Notes: generated from the sequence alone by a model not told the origin. A DNA stretch of 64,000 bases from an uncultured Christensenellaceae bacterium (GCA_910587005.1 CAJULB010000002.1:310001-374000), one strand, 5' to 3'; positions 16,371 through 25,190 are shown, counted from the stretch's first letter. Program-made: numbers and translations.

Positions 16371-17150
16371 ATGGATATGTTGAAAAAGTACGGTGAAACG
16401 GCTAAAAAGTATGAAGATTATCTTATGACGCTGGACGGTGCGGTCGGTGTAATGCACCTTGGGGGGATAGCGCGCAGCCGCGCGGACGAACATTCGGATA
16501 TAGATATCGCCGTGTTTTCGCATAAGCCTATAAAAGGCTTAAAGACGGGCGAACAGCTGTCGGAAGAGGGCTACGACGTGGAAATTTTTAACATAGTTAT
16601 GTCCAAAGGCTTTGACGACTGGTCGGAAATTCAAAAAGAGGCCTATGACGAGGGCTTTATTGCGCGCGATACGGACGGTCAGGTCAAAAGCTTTATAACC
16701 AAAGCATTGGAATACAAGGACGAATACAGGCTTCCGCGCGTTGCCCAGCTTATATTCAACCTTGCGTGGCACGGCTGGATTTATACTCCGTTCAGAAACA
16801 GGATGGTAAAAGGCTACAACTGGATTATTCCGCGCGACATCTGGTTCGGGCGCGGCGACCCAAATAACGCGTTTTACCTTGCTCAGGTATGCTTGCAGGA
16901 TTTTATAGAATTGCTTTTTGCAATAAACAAAAAGTGGACGCCCGACTATAAGTGGCGCTATATCAAATCAAAAAAGCTTGCGTTTTTACCTGAAAACTAC
17001 ATTAAAAAGACGGAAGAACTTCTTTTTACCGAATGGACCGAAGAAAACTGGGAGCATAAAGCGGCGGTTTTTCAAAGCCTTCTCGATGAAACGGTCGCGG
17101 CGGTAGAGCCCGACTTGCCCGACGACTGGTATGCGCTTATAGAGCACTGA
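16371..17150 (+). CDS. Nucleotidyltransferase-superfamily protein
   Basis: A 259-residue soluble protein. Residues 30-50 read LGGIARSRADEHSDIDIAVF, a GG-x(n)-D-x-D polymerase-beta-type nucleotidyltransferase core, with VEIFNIV as a possible third-acidic-residue strand. The rest is mostly helical and Trp-rich, resembling the helical substrate domain of small antibiotic-type or DUF4037-like nucleotidyltransferases. The SDIDI core would bind two metal ions and transfer NMP to an unknown target. It is short and lacks the usual GSxxxGT arrangement of CD-NTases, so I do not call it a cyclic-nucleotide synthase. It heads the cluster and lies 10 nt before the TIR fusion gene, implying co-expression. 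Confidence 0.8.
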   Translation: MDMLKKYGETAKKYEDYLMTLDGAVGVMHLGGIARSRADEHSDIDIAVFSHKPIKGLKTGEQLSEEGYDVEIFNIVMSKGFDDWSEIQKEAYDEGFIARDTDGQVKSFITKALEYKDEYRLPRVAQLIFNLAWHGWIYTPFRNRMVKGYNWIIPRDIWFGRGDPNNAFYLAQVCLQDFIELLFAINKKWTPDYKWRYIKSKKLAFLPENYIKKTEELLFTEWTEENWEHKAAVFQSLLDETVAAVEPDLPDDWYALIEH

Positions 17151-17160
17151 AGATAATTTT

Positions 17161-20100
17161 ATGGACTGCAAAATTTTTATTTCTTTTAAAAACAGTTTTC
17201 AGGGCGAGCCCACCAAAGACCGCGCAATGGCGGAAGAGCTTTACCGTTTTTTAAGTGAAAACGGTTATAAAGGCGAGGTTTTTTTCAGCGAGCGCGAAAT
17301 TTATAAAGAGGGGAGCTCTGATTATGCAAGAATAATTTCGGATGCGCTGCAACGGGCAAAGGTGCTTATTTACGTTTGCGCCGACGCAAGGCATTTCGAC
17401 AGCAGCTTCCCTGAAACCCAGTACGTTAACTATGAGTGGAAAAGCTTTAATAACGAAATAAAATCCGGAAGAAAGCAGGGCGGCGGGATATTCGGAATAC
17501 TCGGCGGAGTAAAAATAAACGATTTGCCGTACGATTTGCGTCAGCATCAGGCTTATGCTTATAAAACGGAATTTTCCAAACTGCTTTGCACGCTGGACGT
17601 GATATTTGATAAAAAATCCGCGTTTGACGAAAGCGAAGAGCCTGATAAACAGCTTAAAAAATTTATAAATTCACAGTTGGTAAAATTCGGGTATTTACAG
17701 GAAGATATATCCGTCCGTACGCAGTTTTCCGACTATCTTAAACTGCAAATCAACGAGCGCACAAAAATTTCAATGGTATATTACCAGCCTGCCAGCGGAT
17801 ATTCTTCGGCGCTGTTCAGCGCAATAAAAAATCTGGACGCGGCGGATATAAATATCTTATATTTAAAAGATTTCGATGATTATTATTTAATAGAACCGCT
17901 TATAAGCTCCCGTCTGAAAGAAAAATATTTTATTGTTATAGATAAAATAACCGATTTACAGGAAGGTAAAAAAGTTACCGCGCTTGCAGAAAGTTACGAT
18001 AATATCTGCGTATTGATTTCGGTCGCATACGACCGTGCCGACGTTTACGAAACATTCAAGCGCCGCGCGGTGGTATATAAATTCGGCACTTTTTCCGGCG
18101 CGGAAACAAGAGAGTTTTTAAACGGCGTTTCCGGCGAGCTTGATATAAGCATAACGGGCAATCTGCTTACCACTCTGCTTTTGCCATCCTTGCGCGAACT
18201 GCGTACGCCTGTTATATTACGCGGTATCCTTGTCGAACTGTCGCATTTGCCCGATTATAAGGAAAAAAATTATACAATTTGCGATATTTTACGCTCTATA
18301 GACGCTATAATTGCCCGCGAAGGCGAAAATTGTTTGTGTTGCATAGAACATTTGATAACGCTTGCTATGAACAAAAAAATAAACAAGTTTTCTTATCTTG
18401 ACATTTCCGAATATAAGCAGGAGGTGGAAAAGCTGATAAAGCTTGGCGTTTTGCGCAGGCTCGGCAACGGATATTCCTTTATAAGCGACGATTATTTTTA
18501 CTATAAAATAGCCGGAATGTATTTTGAAACAAACGGCGTAATTGCGCGGGCGGAGTGGTTTGAATTTATTCCCGACAGCGTGCCTTATTATATCTATATG
18601 TATTATGAAGAGACGGGCAAATACATTGGCGGTAAGTTTGAAATAGCCAGCGGCAAGGTGTATCAGCTGTTGCAGTTGTTCGTAAACAACGGCGAAATAA
18701 TCAGCGGTTTTATCAAAAACCGTCAATACACAGATGAAATTCTTAATCTTGTTAAATTTTTCCGTAAAAGCGGGCTTTACGTCACGGGCAAATATTTAAT
18801 AGGACTTTTTAAAGAAAACGGAGTAGAATCTTCCGACAGCTTTGACTATGCTTCCGAAGAAATGATGATATTTTTTCAGGAAACGGGCAAACTTCTGGAT
18901 ACCGAGCAGACGCACGGTGATATTTATTACAGAAAAGGCTATATAAGTTATTGTATAGACGATATAGACAGCGCGGACGAGTATTTCGACCTTGCGTATA
19001 AAAAAATGCTTGAAGACGGTAAGTTCAGCGAGGGTATGCTGTTCGACTATACCGAGTATCTTATCGACGTAGGCGATTACGAACGGTTAAAAGAGGTAAC
19101 TGCTCTTTTAGAGCGCCATCTGCAACCCGATAGCCCCGATTATATGATGCGTTACAGCTTTTTAAAGGGCTCGATAGCGATTAACAATCTTGAATTTTCG
19201 CTGGCGAAAGATTTTTTTAAAGACAGCATAGAATACTGCAATCAGGATATAAAGTTAAAAAGACTGCAAATATATTACGGCAACCTTGGAGAAGTTTACT
19301 TTTATCTTAACGATTTAACCGCCGCAAAAAAATATTACGAAACGAATTTATATATTGCAAGGCTTATAAACGACAGTAACGGTTTGTGTATATCTTCAAA
19401 ACTTCTCGGCAAAATAGAGCTGTTTTGCGGAAATTATTTAAAGGCTTTCAAATATTTCGGACAGTCCAAAATCTATGCTGAAAAAGCGGATAATAAATGG
19501 CGGCTCGGCAAAGTGCTTTTGTATATGAATTTGCTTTGCAAGGGTAAATTCGGGGAGATGAAATATATCGAGCTTACGGGCAGCAATATTTATCAGATTG
19601 ATTTTTATTTTCTCCGCTCGCTTATATGCTACGTCTGCGGCGATTTAAACGGAACAGAATTATGGCTTGAAAAGGCTGTTGCATTGATACCCGTAGTTAA
19701 CTGTAAATATATCTGCGAGAAAACGCAGGCGTTCAGGCGCTATTTAAGCGGAGGCGGACTTTCGGCAACGCATAAAGATATGCTTGGTTATTGTGAAACG
19801 CTTTTTAAAACCGTTGAGGAATTAAAGAGTGCGGATATTAATATAGATACAGATATAATGCATTATCTTTATAAAGAACTTGATACCGGGCGGCTGTATT
19901 TAAGACATATAAGTTTAGACGACGCGCAAAGCATTTACGAATATTCTTCTGATATTTTCAATACAAAGTATATTATGTGGAACGTGCACGGGTCGGTCAG
20001 CGACGCTTACGATTACATAGATTCTATGTTCGACATAGATAAAGCGGGCAAAACGTTTACCTGGGCTGTTCAGGAAAAAGAGAGCGCGGCAATGATAGGT

Positions 20101-20394
20101 ACGATAGATTTGGTTTATAACGAAAGCTACGGAGTATACGAGGTCGGCTATATTCTCAACAAGCGCTTTTGGGGAAAAGGCTATGCAACCGAGGCGCTTA
20201 ACGCCGTTATCGGCTTTGCCAAAGACGTGCTTAAACTTGATAAAATTGCGGGCGCGGTTTTTTCCGTAAATGAAAAATCGAGGCAAGTGCTTGAAAAATG
20301 CGGATTTGAATTTGTTAAAATTATAGAAAACTATCACAGCCGCCCTGACGTGCTTGATAAAAGCGGAGCTTACTACGAGTTAAAATTAAAATAA
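17161..20394 (+). CDS. TIR - degenerate STAND-like - TPR - GNAT fusion protein
   Basis: A 1077-residue NLR-like protein. Residues 1-150 form a TIR domain: KIFISFK strand, then NYEW with Glu92 at the position of the NADase catalytic Glu. Residues about 185-480 resemble a STAND NTPase with a degraded P-loop (PASGYSSA, no Lys) and a Walker-B-like YFIVID (Asp261). Residues about 540-850 are helical TPR-like repeats (ADEYFDLAYKKM, AKKYYETNLYIARL). Residues 909-1077 are a complete GNAT acetyltransferase, with RFWGKGYATEAL as the acetyl-CoA loop. TIR-STAND-TPR proteins are known in bacterial immunity; the C-terminal acetyltransferase is what stands out. Codon use is A+T-rich compared with the flanking sugar genes, hinting at transfer. 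TIR enzymatic activity is inferred from one residue. Confidence 0.85.
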   Translation: MDCKIFISFKNSFQGEPTKDRAMAEELYRFLSENGYKGEVFFSEREIYKEGSSDYARIISDALQRAKVLIYVCADARHFDSSFPETQYVNYEWKSFNNEIKSGRKQGGGIFGILGGVKINDLPYDLRQHQAYAYKTEFSKLLCTLDVIFDKKSAFDESEEPDKQLKKFINSQLVKFGYLQEDISVRTQFSDYLKLQINERTKISMVYYQPASGYSSALFSAIKNLDAADINILYLKDFDDYYLIEPLISSRLKEKYFIVIDKITDLQEGKKVTALAESYDNICVLISVAYDRADVYETFKRRAVVYKFGTFSGAETREFLNGVSGELDISITGNLLTTLLLPSLRELRTPVILRGILVELSHLPDYKEKNYTICDILRSIDAIIAREGENCLCCIEHLITLAMNKKINKFSYLDISEYKQEVEKLIKLGVLRRLGNGYSFISDDYFYYKIAGMYFETNGVIARAEWFEFIPDSVPYYIYMYYEETGKYIGGKFEIASGKVYQLLQLFVNNGEIISGFIKNRQYTDEILNLVKFFRKSGLYVTGKYLIGLFKENGVESSDSFDYASEEMMIFFQETGKLLDTEQTHGDIYYRKGYISYCIDDIDSADEYFDLAYKKMLEDGKFSEGMLFDYTEYLIDVGDYERLKEVTALLERHLQPDSPDYMMRYSFLKGSIAINNLEFSLAKDFFKDSIEYCNQDIKLKRLQIYYGNLGEVYFYLNDLTAAKKYYETNLYIARLINDSNGLCISSKLLGKIELFCGNYLKAFKYFGQSKIYAEKADNKWRLGKVLLYMNLLCKGKFGEMKYIELTGSNIYQIDFYFLRSLICYVCGDLNGTELWLEKAVALIPVVNCKYICEKTQAFRRYLSGGGLSATHKDMLGYCETLFKTVEELKSADINIDTDIMHYLYKELDTGRLYLRHISLDDAQSIYEYSSDIFNTKYIMWNVHGSVSDAYDYIDSMFDIDKAGKTFTWAVQEKESAAMIGTIDLVYNESYGVYEVGYILNKRFWGKGYATEALNAVIGFAKDVLKLDKIAGAVFSVNEKSRQVLEKCGFEFVKIIENYHSRPDVLDKSGAYYELKLK

Positions 20395-20399
20395 CCGAG

Positions 20400-20430
20400 A
20401 GAGGGGGGATATGCATTTTTCCCCTCTTTT
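20400..20430 (+). terminator. Terminator after the TIR-GNAT fusion
   Basis: AGAGGGG pairs with CCCCTCT over a T-rich loop and runs into TTTT. It separates the fusion gene from the next promoter, so the cluster has at least two transcription units. Confidence 0.7.
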
Positions 20431-20476
20431 ATAAATTTTTAAGCGCACCCCTTCAAGCAATAATATTTTCAGGCTG

Positions 20477-20505
20477 TTGCGTTTTTTGACGGAATATGAT
20501 ATAAT
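20477..20505 (+). promoter_or_regulatory. Promoter of the second TIR-cluster unit
   Basis: TTGCGT and a perfect TATAAT are 17 bp apart, 32 nt before the GNAT start codon, the same geometry as the promoter at the head of the cluster. Confidence 0.7.
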
Positions 20506-20537
20506 TCTTTAAAAAAATTGCAAGCGGGTTTTAGTTT

Positions 20538-21110
20538 ATGCAAAGCGGAGATAAAAGACTGCGGTATGCGGAAATCGTCAGCGGTAACATAATTTTTGCA
20601 ACCGGTATAGAAATGCGGATATTCCCCGATATGTGCGGGTATTTAAGTTATAAAAGAGCTTACGAAAACGGCACCCCCTATTTTATTGCTTATCTCGGCG
20701 ATAAGGCAATCGGTATAACGGGCTTATACTGCGAAGAAAGGCTGGGCGAAGAAAATACCGTTTGGCTGGGCTGGTACGGCGTTCTTCCCGAATACAGAGG
20801 GCAGGGCTTTGGCAAGCAGATTTTGCTGGATAGCATAGCGGAAGCAAGAAAAAGAAATTTCGACACGTTCAGACTTTACACTTCCGTAAAAAACTGCGCG
20901 GAAGCATGCAAACTTTACGATAAAGTTATGGATATTGGCGAAGATTATACTTTGGAAGAGCCGGAAATGCTTAGAAGGGTATACTCGAAATCTCTGACGG
21001 ATAAAAAAGTTATACCTTGGAACAACAGATATTTATATCTTACGGAAAACCACGGCGAGGAAGAAACGGCTTTATCCGTCTACAAACGGCGGATGAACGA
21101 AGAAGATTAA
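20538..21110 (+). CDS. Stand-alone GNAT N-acetyltransferase
   Basis: A 190-residue GNAT protein. The central strand and acetyl-CoA loop are clear: WLGWYGVLPEYRGQGFGKQI, with the R/Q-x-x-G-x-G signature as RGQGFG, followed by a helix and FRLYTSVKNCAEACKLYDKV. The last ~50 residues are an unusual charged extension. It probably acetylates an amine on a small molecule or protein; the substrate is unknown. It has its own promoter and lies 29 nt before the second TIR gene. A GNAT is also fused to the upstream TIR protein, so acetylation may be a theme of this cluster rather than a coincidence. Confidence 0.85.
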   Translation: MQSGDKRLRYAEIVSGNIIFATGIEMRIFPDMCGYLSYKRAYENGTPYFIAYLGDKAIGITGLYCEERLGEENTVWLGWYGVLPEYRGQGFGKQILLDSIAEARKRNFDTFRLYTSVKNCAEACKLYDKVMDIGEDYTLEEPEMLRRVYSKSLTDKKVIPWNNRYLYLTENHGEEETALSVYKRRMNEED

Positions 21111-21139
21111 CTTTCTGATTAATAAGAGGGGATATACAA

Positions 21140-22465
21140 ATGGACGTATTTATAAGTTACAGACGTTTGGGCGGCGGAGATTTCTGCGGGCGCTTATTCG
21201 ACAGATTTATCGGCGGGAATTATTCCGCTTTTTACGATAAAGAGAGTTTAAAATCAGGCAAATTCAACGAGCAGATATACAAAAAAATAGAAAAATGCAA
21301 CAACTTTATAATTATACTGCCGAAAAACGGACTTGACAGATGCGTCAACGACGAGGACTGGGTGAGAAAGGAAATCCGCAAGGCTATCGAGCTGGAAAAA
21401 AATATTATACCCGTATTTTTGAAGGATTTCGAATTTCCCGAAGCTTTGCCCGAAGACATTTCGGCTATTAAGGATTATCAGGGAATTATATACGATTCCA
21501 CCGTTTCCCGCTTTGACGAAATGTTTAACGTTTTAACCTCGCACTTAGTGGACGAGAACGGCAAAAGTCTGCTTGTTGCAAGAAGACAGGGCGCTTCCAA
21601 TACCTATTACGAGCAGAACGGTATGTCCGAAAGGGAAAAGAACAGAATAAAATCGGACAGGGAATCCTGCAGGGAAATAGAGGACGGAATATTCCGCGAA
21701 TTGCTGGGCGAAAGAGAAAACTTTGTAATTTTCAATCCTGCCGTGTATGAAATTTCCTGCGCAATGGACAAGTATAAGCCGTTTAACTATTCGCACGTGT
21801 TCGGTTTTCTGTGCAATCAGAAGGAAGCGGACGCGGCGAACGAAATGTACGGCGCAAACAACGGACATTTTTACGCCGGCAATATGGAAGACGACGACTT
21901 TGAAAGCAAAATGGACAAAATTATTGCCGACAACAATATTTACGGCTTCGATTTCGTCGATTTGACTTTGATTTTAAAGGACAGCAAAAACCCCGCAAAA
22001 AAACTGCGCGCCATAGCGGAACGCCTTAACGAGGGCGCAATAATTTACATAAGAGAGCTTGACGACGGAATAGTATTATGCAACCCCGACCATCAGTCGC
22101 TGTTCGGAAAAATGCTGCAAATTATCAAACAGGACAAGTACGCCGGTTCGAGAAATTTCGGCAGACAGGTTTACACGCTTTTAAAAAATCTCGACGCAAG
22201 CGAAGTGAAAATGGTAAACACATTTCTTACGACCGCTAATATGAAGATGAAAAAGCGCAAATGCCTGTTCGATACCTATTTCTCATACGTCGAGCCGGAA
22301 TACGAGGATTTGTTAAAGGAAGACCCCGATAACGATATTTATATTGAAAACCATCAGTGGCTTGTGGAAAATTACGAAAAATTAGAACAGGCGTTTTTGG
22401 TAAAGGACTTCTTTTTTACTGCGGGTTTTATGTTCTTTTACGCTAAATTCGACGAGCTTGACTAA
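21140..22465 (+). CDS. TIR-domain protein with Rossmann-like C-terminal region
   Basis: A 441-residue protein. The N-terminal TIR domain (1-145) is canonical: MDVFISYRR, SAFYDKESL in the BB-loop region, NFIIILPKN, and DWVRKEI with Glu78 at the catalytic position of NAD-cleaving TIRs. Residues about 150-440 alternate strands and helices. The segment FDFVDLTLILKD followed by GAIIYIRELDDG looks like the second half of a class-I methyltransferase fold, but no clear SAM-binding glycine motif is seen, so this is tentative. A GAGGGG site precedes the ATG. It sits between the GNAT gene and the membrane KTN/RyR gene at 26-29 nt spacing, consistent with one operon. Role inferred: effector or signal generator. 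Confidence 0.85.
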   Translation: MDVFISYRRLGGGDFCGRLFDRFIGGNYSAFYDKESLKSGKFNEQIYKKIEKCNNFIIILPKNGLDRCVNDEDWVRKEIRKAIELEKNIIPVFLKDFEFPEALPEDISAIKDYQGIIYDSTVSRFDEMFNVLTSHLVDENGKSLLVARRQGASNTYYEQNGMSEREKNRIKSDRESCREIEDGIFRELLGERENFVIFNPAVYEISCAMDKYKPFNYSHVFGFLCNQKEADAANEMYGANNGHFYAGNMEDDDFESKMDKIIADNNIYGFDFVDLTLILKDSKNPAKKLRAIAERLNEGAIIYIRELDDGIVLCNPDHQSLFGKMLQIIKQDKYAGSRNFGRQVYTLLKNLDASEVKMVNTFLTTANMKMKKRKCLFDTYFSYVEPEYEDLLKEDPDNDIYIENHQWLVENYEKLEQAFLVKDFFFTAGFMFFYAKFDELD

Positions 22466-22491
22466 CGGTATAAATTACAAAGGATAAAATA

Positions 22492-24660
22492 ATGTATCTT
22501 GCACTCGGAATAATATTTTTAATAGCCTGCATTGCAATATTTGCGATGATTATAGCAACAAACGTGCTTTCAATCAAAAAAGGCGGAAAAATAATAACCA
22601 AAAAGAATATGCTGTATCTTGCGCCCGCTTTTTTGGTTATTTACGGTATACATTTAACCGCCGCGGACTTCAACGGCCGGCAAATAGACTTTTTATGCTG
22701 CTTTTCTATGATAGGAACCGTTCTGGAAGTGTTTAAATTCAAGACCGACAATGATTTGCTTTTGCCGATATGCCGGATGTACCATATCTACTACGCCGAT
22801 TTCATTTTTGCGGCGCTGGCGGGCGCGGCAACGTTGATTTTAAGCGCGGCAAGCTTTTTCAGCCGCCGTATAACAAACTTTGTTAACGTCAAAAAACTGC
22901 TTAAAGCAAACTGCGATATAATTCTCGGCGATTCTGCGGACGCGGTGCAATATCAAAAAAACACAAAATGCAGTCTGCTTTTGGGCGTCAACGTAACAAG
23001 ACAGCGCTACGCAGAGCTTATAAAACTCGGCATACCCGTGCTGCGCGTTCCGTTAGAGGCAAAAGCGCTTGCGGGCAAGCTTAAAAACGGCGGGTATAAC
23101 GTGATAGTTTTCCGCGACGGAAACTATTCCTACACAAAAGTTATAGAAACCTTTACCGAGCTAATCAACGGAGGCGCGGCAAAGCTTCACCTTGAAGCAA
23201 ACCAGCACGAAATGAAGATTTTAAAGGAAAAATTTATAACCAAAGCGGACGGAAATTCAAAATTATACGTTACGGGTTTCAGCAAGTACGAGCTTATGGC
23301 GCGCCGTTTTGTAGTTGACCACCCTGTAACAAAGTATATACCGCGTTCGTTTTATAACGAAAACTGCACCGTAAAAAACGACAAAGATATAAACATAGTG
23401 TTTATCGGCTTCGGCAAGGTAAACTACCAGCTTTTCAGAATGTGCGCCATGCAGTTCCAGCTTGCGCAGGAAAAGGACGGAAAGCTGGCTTCCAAACCCG
23501 TGCAGTATTATATTTACGACAACAAGGATGCGTCGCTGCATAATGAATTTTTCAGCAGGATACAATTCGAGTTCGACGAAGAATTTTCCGTCTGCGACTT
23601 CCCCAAGCCCGAAAAAATCTGCGATTTGCATATCTGCAACACGGACATAAATTCCGTCGATGCGAAAAAGAAGTTTAAATCGCTTGTTTCCGAAAACACT
23701 TTTACCTGTTTTATCGTTTCGCTGGAAAACGATTTGGAGGACGCGTCCTACGCGCAGACTGTAAAACGGCTGCTGAAAGACAGCGGCAGCTACCGCATTT
23801 TTGTAAGAGCTAAAAACAATAACGGCGAAAAGCTTAACGAGGACGGCGACGGTATAATTTATTTCGGTGAGGAGAAACAGCTTTACACTCACGAAAATAT
23901 AATTAACGACGATTTGACCGAGCTTGCGCAGAGAATTAATCTTTTATATTCCAAAATAGACGGTGCGCCGAAGTGGCTTTGTGATTTGCAGGAAAAGATT
24001 GAGGACGGGCTTTCGGGCGAGGAACAGCGCAAACAGCTGAACGAAAATCTTGCCGACGCAAAGAATATCGAATATATGCAAAAGCTGTGGCTGGCTCTGC
24101 CTTATATAGAACAGGCTTCTAATTTGTACCATGCGCTTAATCTGCCCTTCAAGTTAAATCTTCTCGGCTTCGATATGGTAAAAAAGAGCGGTGAGGAAGA
24201 TACGGGAATATCGGAGGACGAGTTCAATAAATACTATAAAAACAGCGGCAGGTCGGCAGAGTATAATGATTATTCTTTCTACTTCAATACGGAATCAAGC
24301 AACGTGCTTGCTTATATCGAACACAACCGCTGGAACGCGCTGTATATTCTGTACGATTTCAAGCAAATGAAGAAGGCGGATATGGTTGTTGAGGACAGGG
24401 TAGATAAAGAGGGAAAGCCCATAAAATTTATGGCGCATAAAAATTTGAACCTTAAACAGCACGCCTGCATTACAACCTATTACGGCTTGAACGAACTGCT
24501 TTTATATAAGTTTACTTCAATGTATCCGTCCGCAGTATTCAAAAACGACGACGAAAACGTATTAAATCTGGCAAAAATTTACGAATACGATTATATGGAC
24601 CTTGACAGACTGTACAGCGAAATTACGGCAATGGGCTATAAGCTTGTCAAAACAAATTAA
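22492..24660 (+). CDS. Membrane protein with KTN/TrkA-N-like and RyR-like domains
   Basis: A 722-residue protein. Three hydrophobic helices lie at about 2-26, 43-60 and 104-124. Next comes a Rossmann-type region: a short nucleotide-fold piece (140-260), then NIVFIGFGKVNYQL with the GxG-type motif (306-310), as in TrkA-N/KTN domains that gate ion channels by NAD(H). Near the C-terminus IEHNRWNALYIL (609-620) and HKNLNLKQH match the pattern of prokaryotic RyR-like domains. Such domains are seen fused to TrkA-N modules in predicted conflict systems. I infer a membrane effector or ion-flux component that reads a nucleotide made or destroyed by the TIR proteins. The RyR call rests on a motif only. 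Confidence 0.75.
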   Translation: MYLALGIIFLIACIAIFAMIIATNVLSIKKGGKIITKKNMLYLAPAFLVIYGIHLTAADFNGRQIDFLCCFSMIGTVLEVFKFKTDNDLLLPICRMYHIYYADFIFAALAGAATLILSAASFFSRRITNFVNVKKLLKANCDIILGDSADAVQYQKNTKCSLLLGVNVTRQRYAELIKLGIPVLRVPLEAKALAGKLKNGGYNVIVFRDGNYSYTKVIETFTELINGGAAKLHLEANQHEMKILKEKFITKADGNSKLYVTGFSKYELMARRFVVDHPVTKYIPRSFYNENCTVKNDKDINIVFIGFGKVNYQLFRMCAMQFQLAQEKDGKLASKPVQYYIYDNKDASLHNEFFSRIQFEFDEEFSVCDFPKPEKICDLHICNTDINSVDAKKKFKSLVSENTFTCFIVSLENDLEDASYAQTVKRLLKDSGSYRIFVRAKNNNGEKLNEDGDGIIYFGEEKQLYTHENIINDDLTELAQRINLLYSKIDGAPKWLCDLQEKIEDGLSGEEQRKQLNENLADAKNIEYMQKLWLALPYIEQASNLYHALNLPFKLNLLGFDMVKKSGEEDTGISEDEFNKYYKNSGRSAEYNDYSFYFNTESSNVLAYIEHNRWNALYILYDFKQMKKADMVVEDRVDKEGKPIKFMAHKNLNLKQHACITTYYGLNELLLYKFTSMYPSAVFKNDDENVLNLAKIYEYDYMDLDRLYSEITAMGYKLVKTN

Positions 24661-24678
24661 AAACCTAAGGCAAATTAG

Positions 24679-25005
24679 ATGGAAAATATAAAAATCAGAT
24701 ATATCGACTGGGATAAAACGGCTACTAATTTAAAGCTTTTGCGCAACGACAATATAAATCTGCGCAGATACGTTTGCGCGCAGTTGAACATAGACAAGGG
24801 CAACTGCGGCGGAAATTGCGAAACGTGCAAGTTCGATATGGATAACAGCATAAGCCAGAAAGAGCTTGCCGCGGTATTCAAGATTTCCGACAGTATGATT
24901 ATCAACTGGGAGAACGGAAAAAGCCGCCCCGCGCTGGAATATCTTATTTTTTACAGCGATATCTGCAAAATCGGCTTATACGACGTTATAGTTTTCGCAC
25001 AGTAA
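24679..25005 (+). CDS. HTH protein with Cys cluster, last gene of the TIR cluster
   Basis: A 108-residue protein ending in an XRE-like helix-turn-helix (about 58-105: ISQKELAAVFKISDSMIINW, then ENGKSRP). Before it is a cysteine cluster, CGGNCETC (Cys43, 47, 50), with Cys33 nearby, which could bind a metal or FeS cluster or act as a redox switch. The gene begins 18 nt after the KTN/RyR gene with an AAGG site, so it belongs to that operon. I infer a cluster regulator that might sense redox state or metal. I do not recognise a named family for the N-terminal half. Confidence 0.75.
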   Translation: MENIKIRYIDWDKTATNLKLLRNDNINLRRYVCAQLNIDKGNCGGNCETCKFDMDNSISQKELAAVFKISDSMIINWENGKSRPALEYLIFYSDICKIGLYDVIVFAQ

Positions 25006-25190
25006 TTCGGCGTTTTGTGTTTTTTTACCGTCGTTTTAAGCGTTTTGTCTTACTGTCATTCTGAGCATTTGTCTGACTGTCATTCTGAACGCAGTGAAGA
25101 ATCTGATTGTCATAAGCGTATAGCCTTAACCTACGTTATAAACCACAATCAGATGCTTCCGCAAGCGTCAGCATGACAAGTTTCAACAGT
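25006..25190. repeat. GTCAT-type hairpin repeat downstream of the TIR cluster
   Basis: No gene here. From about 25079 to 25179 lies an imperfect palindrome of about 100 bp: GTCATTCTGAACGCAGTG at the left and a TCAGCATGAC end at the right, with AATCTGATTGT / ACAATCAGAT as inner arms. Near copies lie at about 25660-25753 and 61293-61392, and a half copy near 27428. These are REP/MITE-like dispersed repeats with no coding capacity. Confidence 0.8.

Noticed and set aside
16371..17150. CBASS-type CD-NTase
   Set aside because: The protein is short, lacks the GSxxxGT arrangement and no CBASS effector or Cap2/Cap3 gene is nearby. It is kept as a general nucleotidyltransferase.
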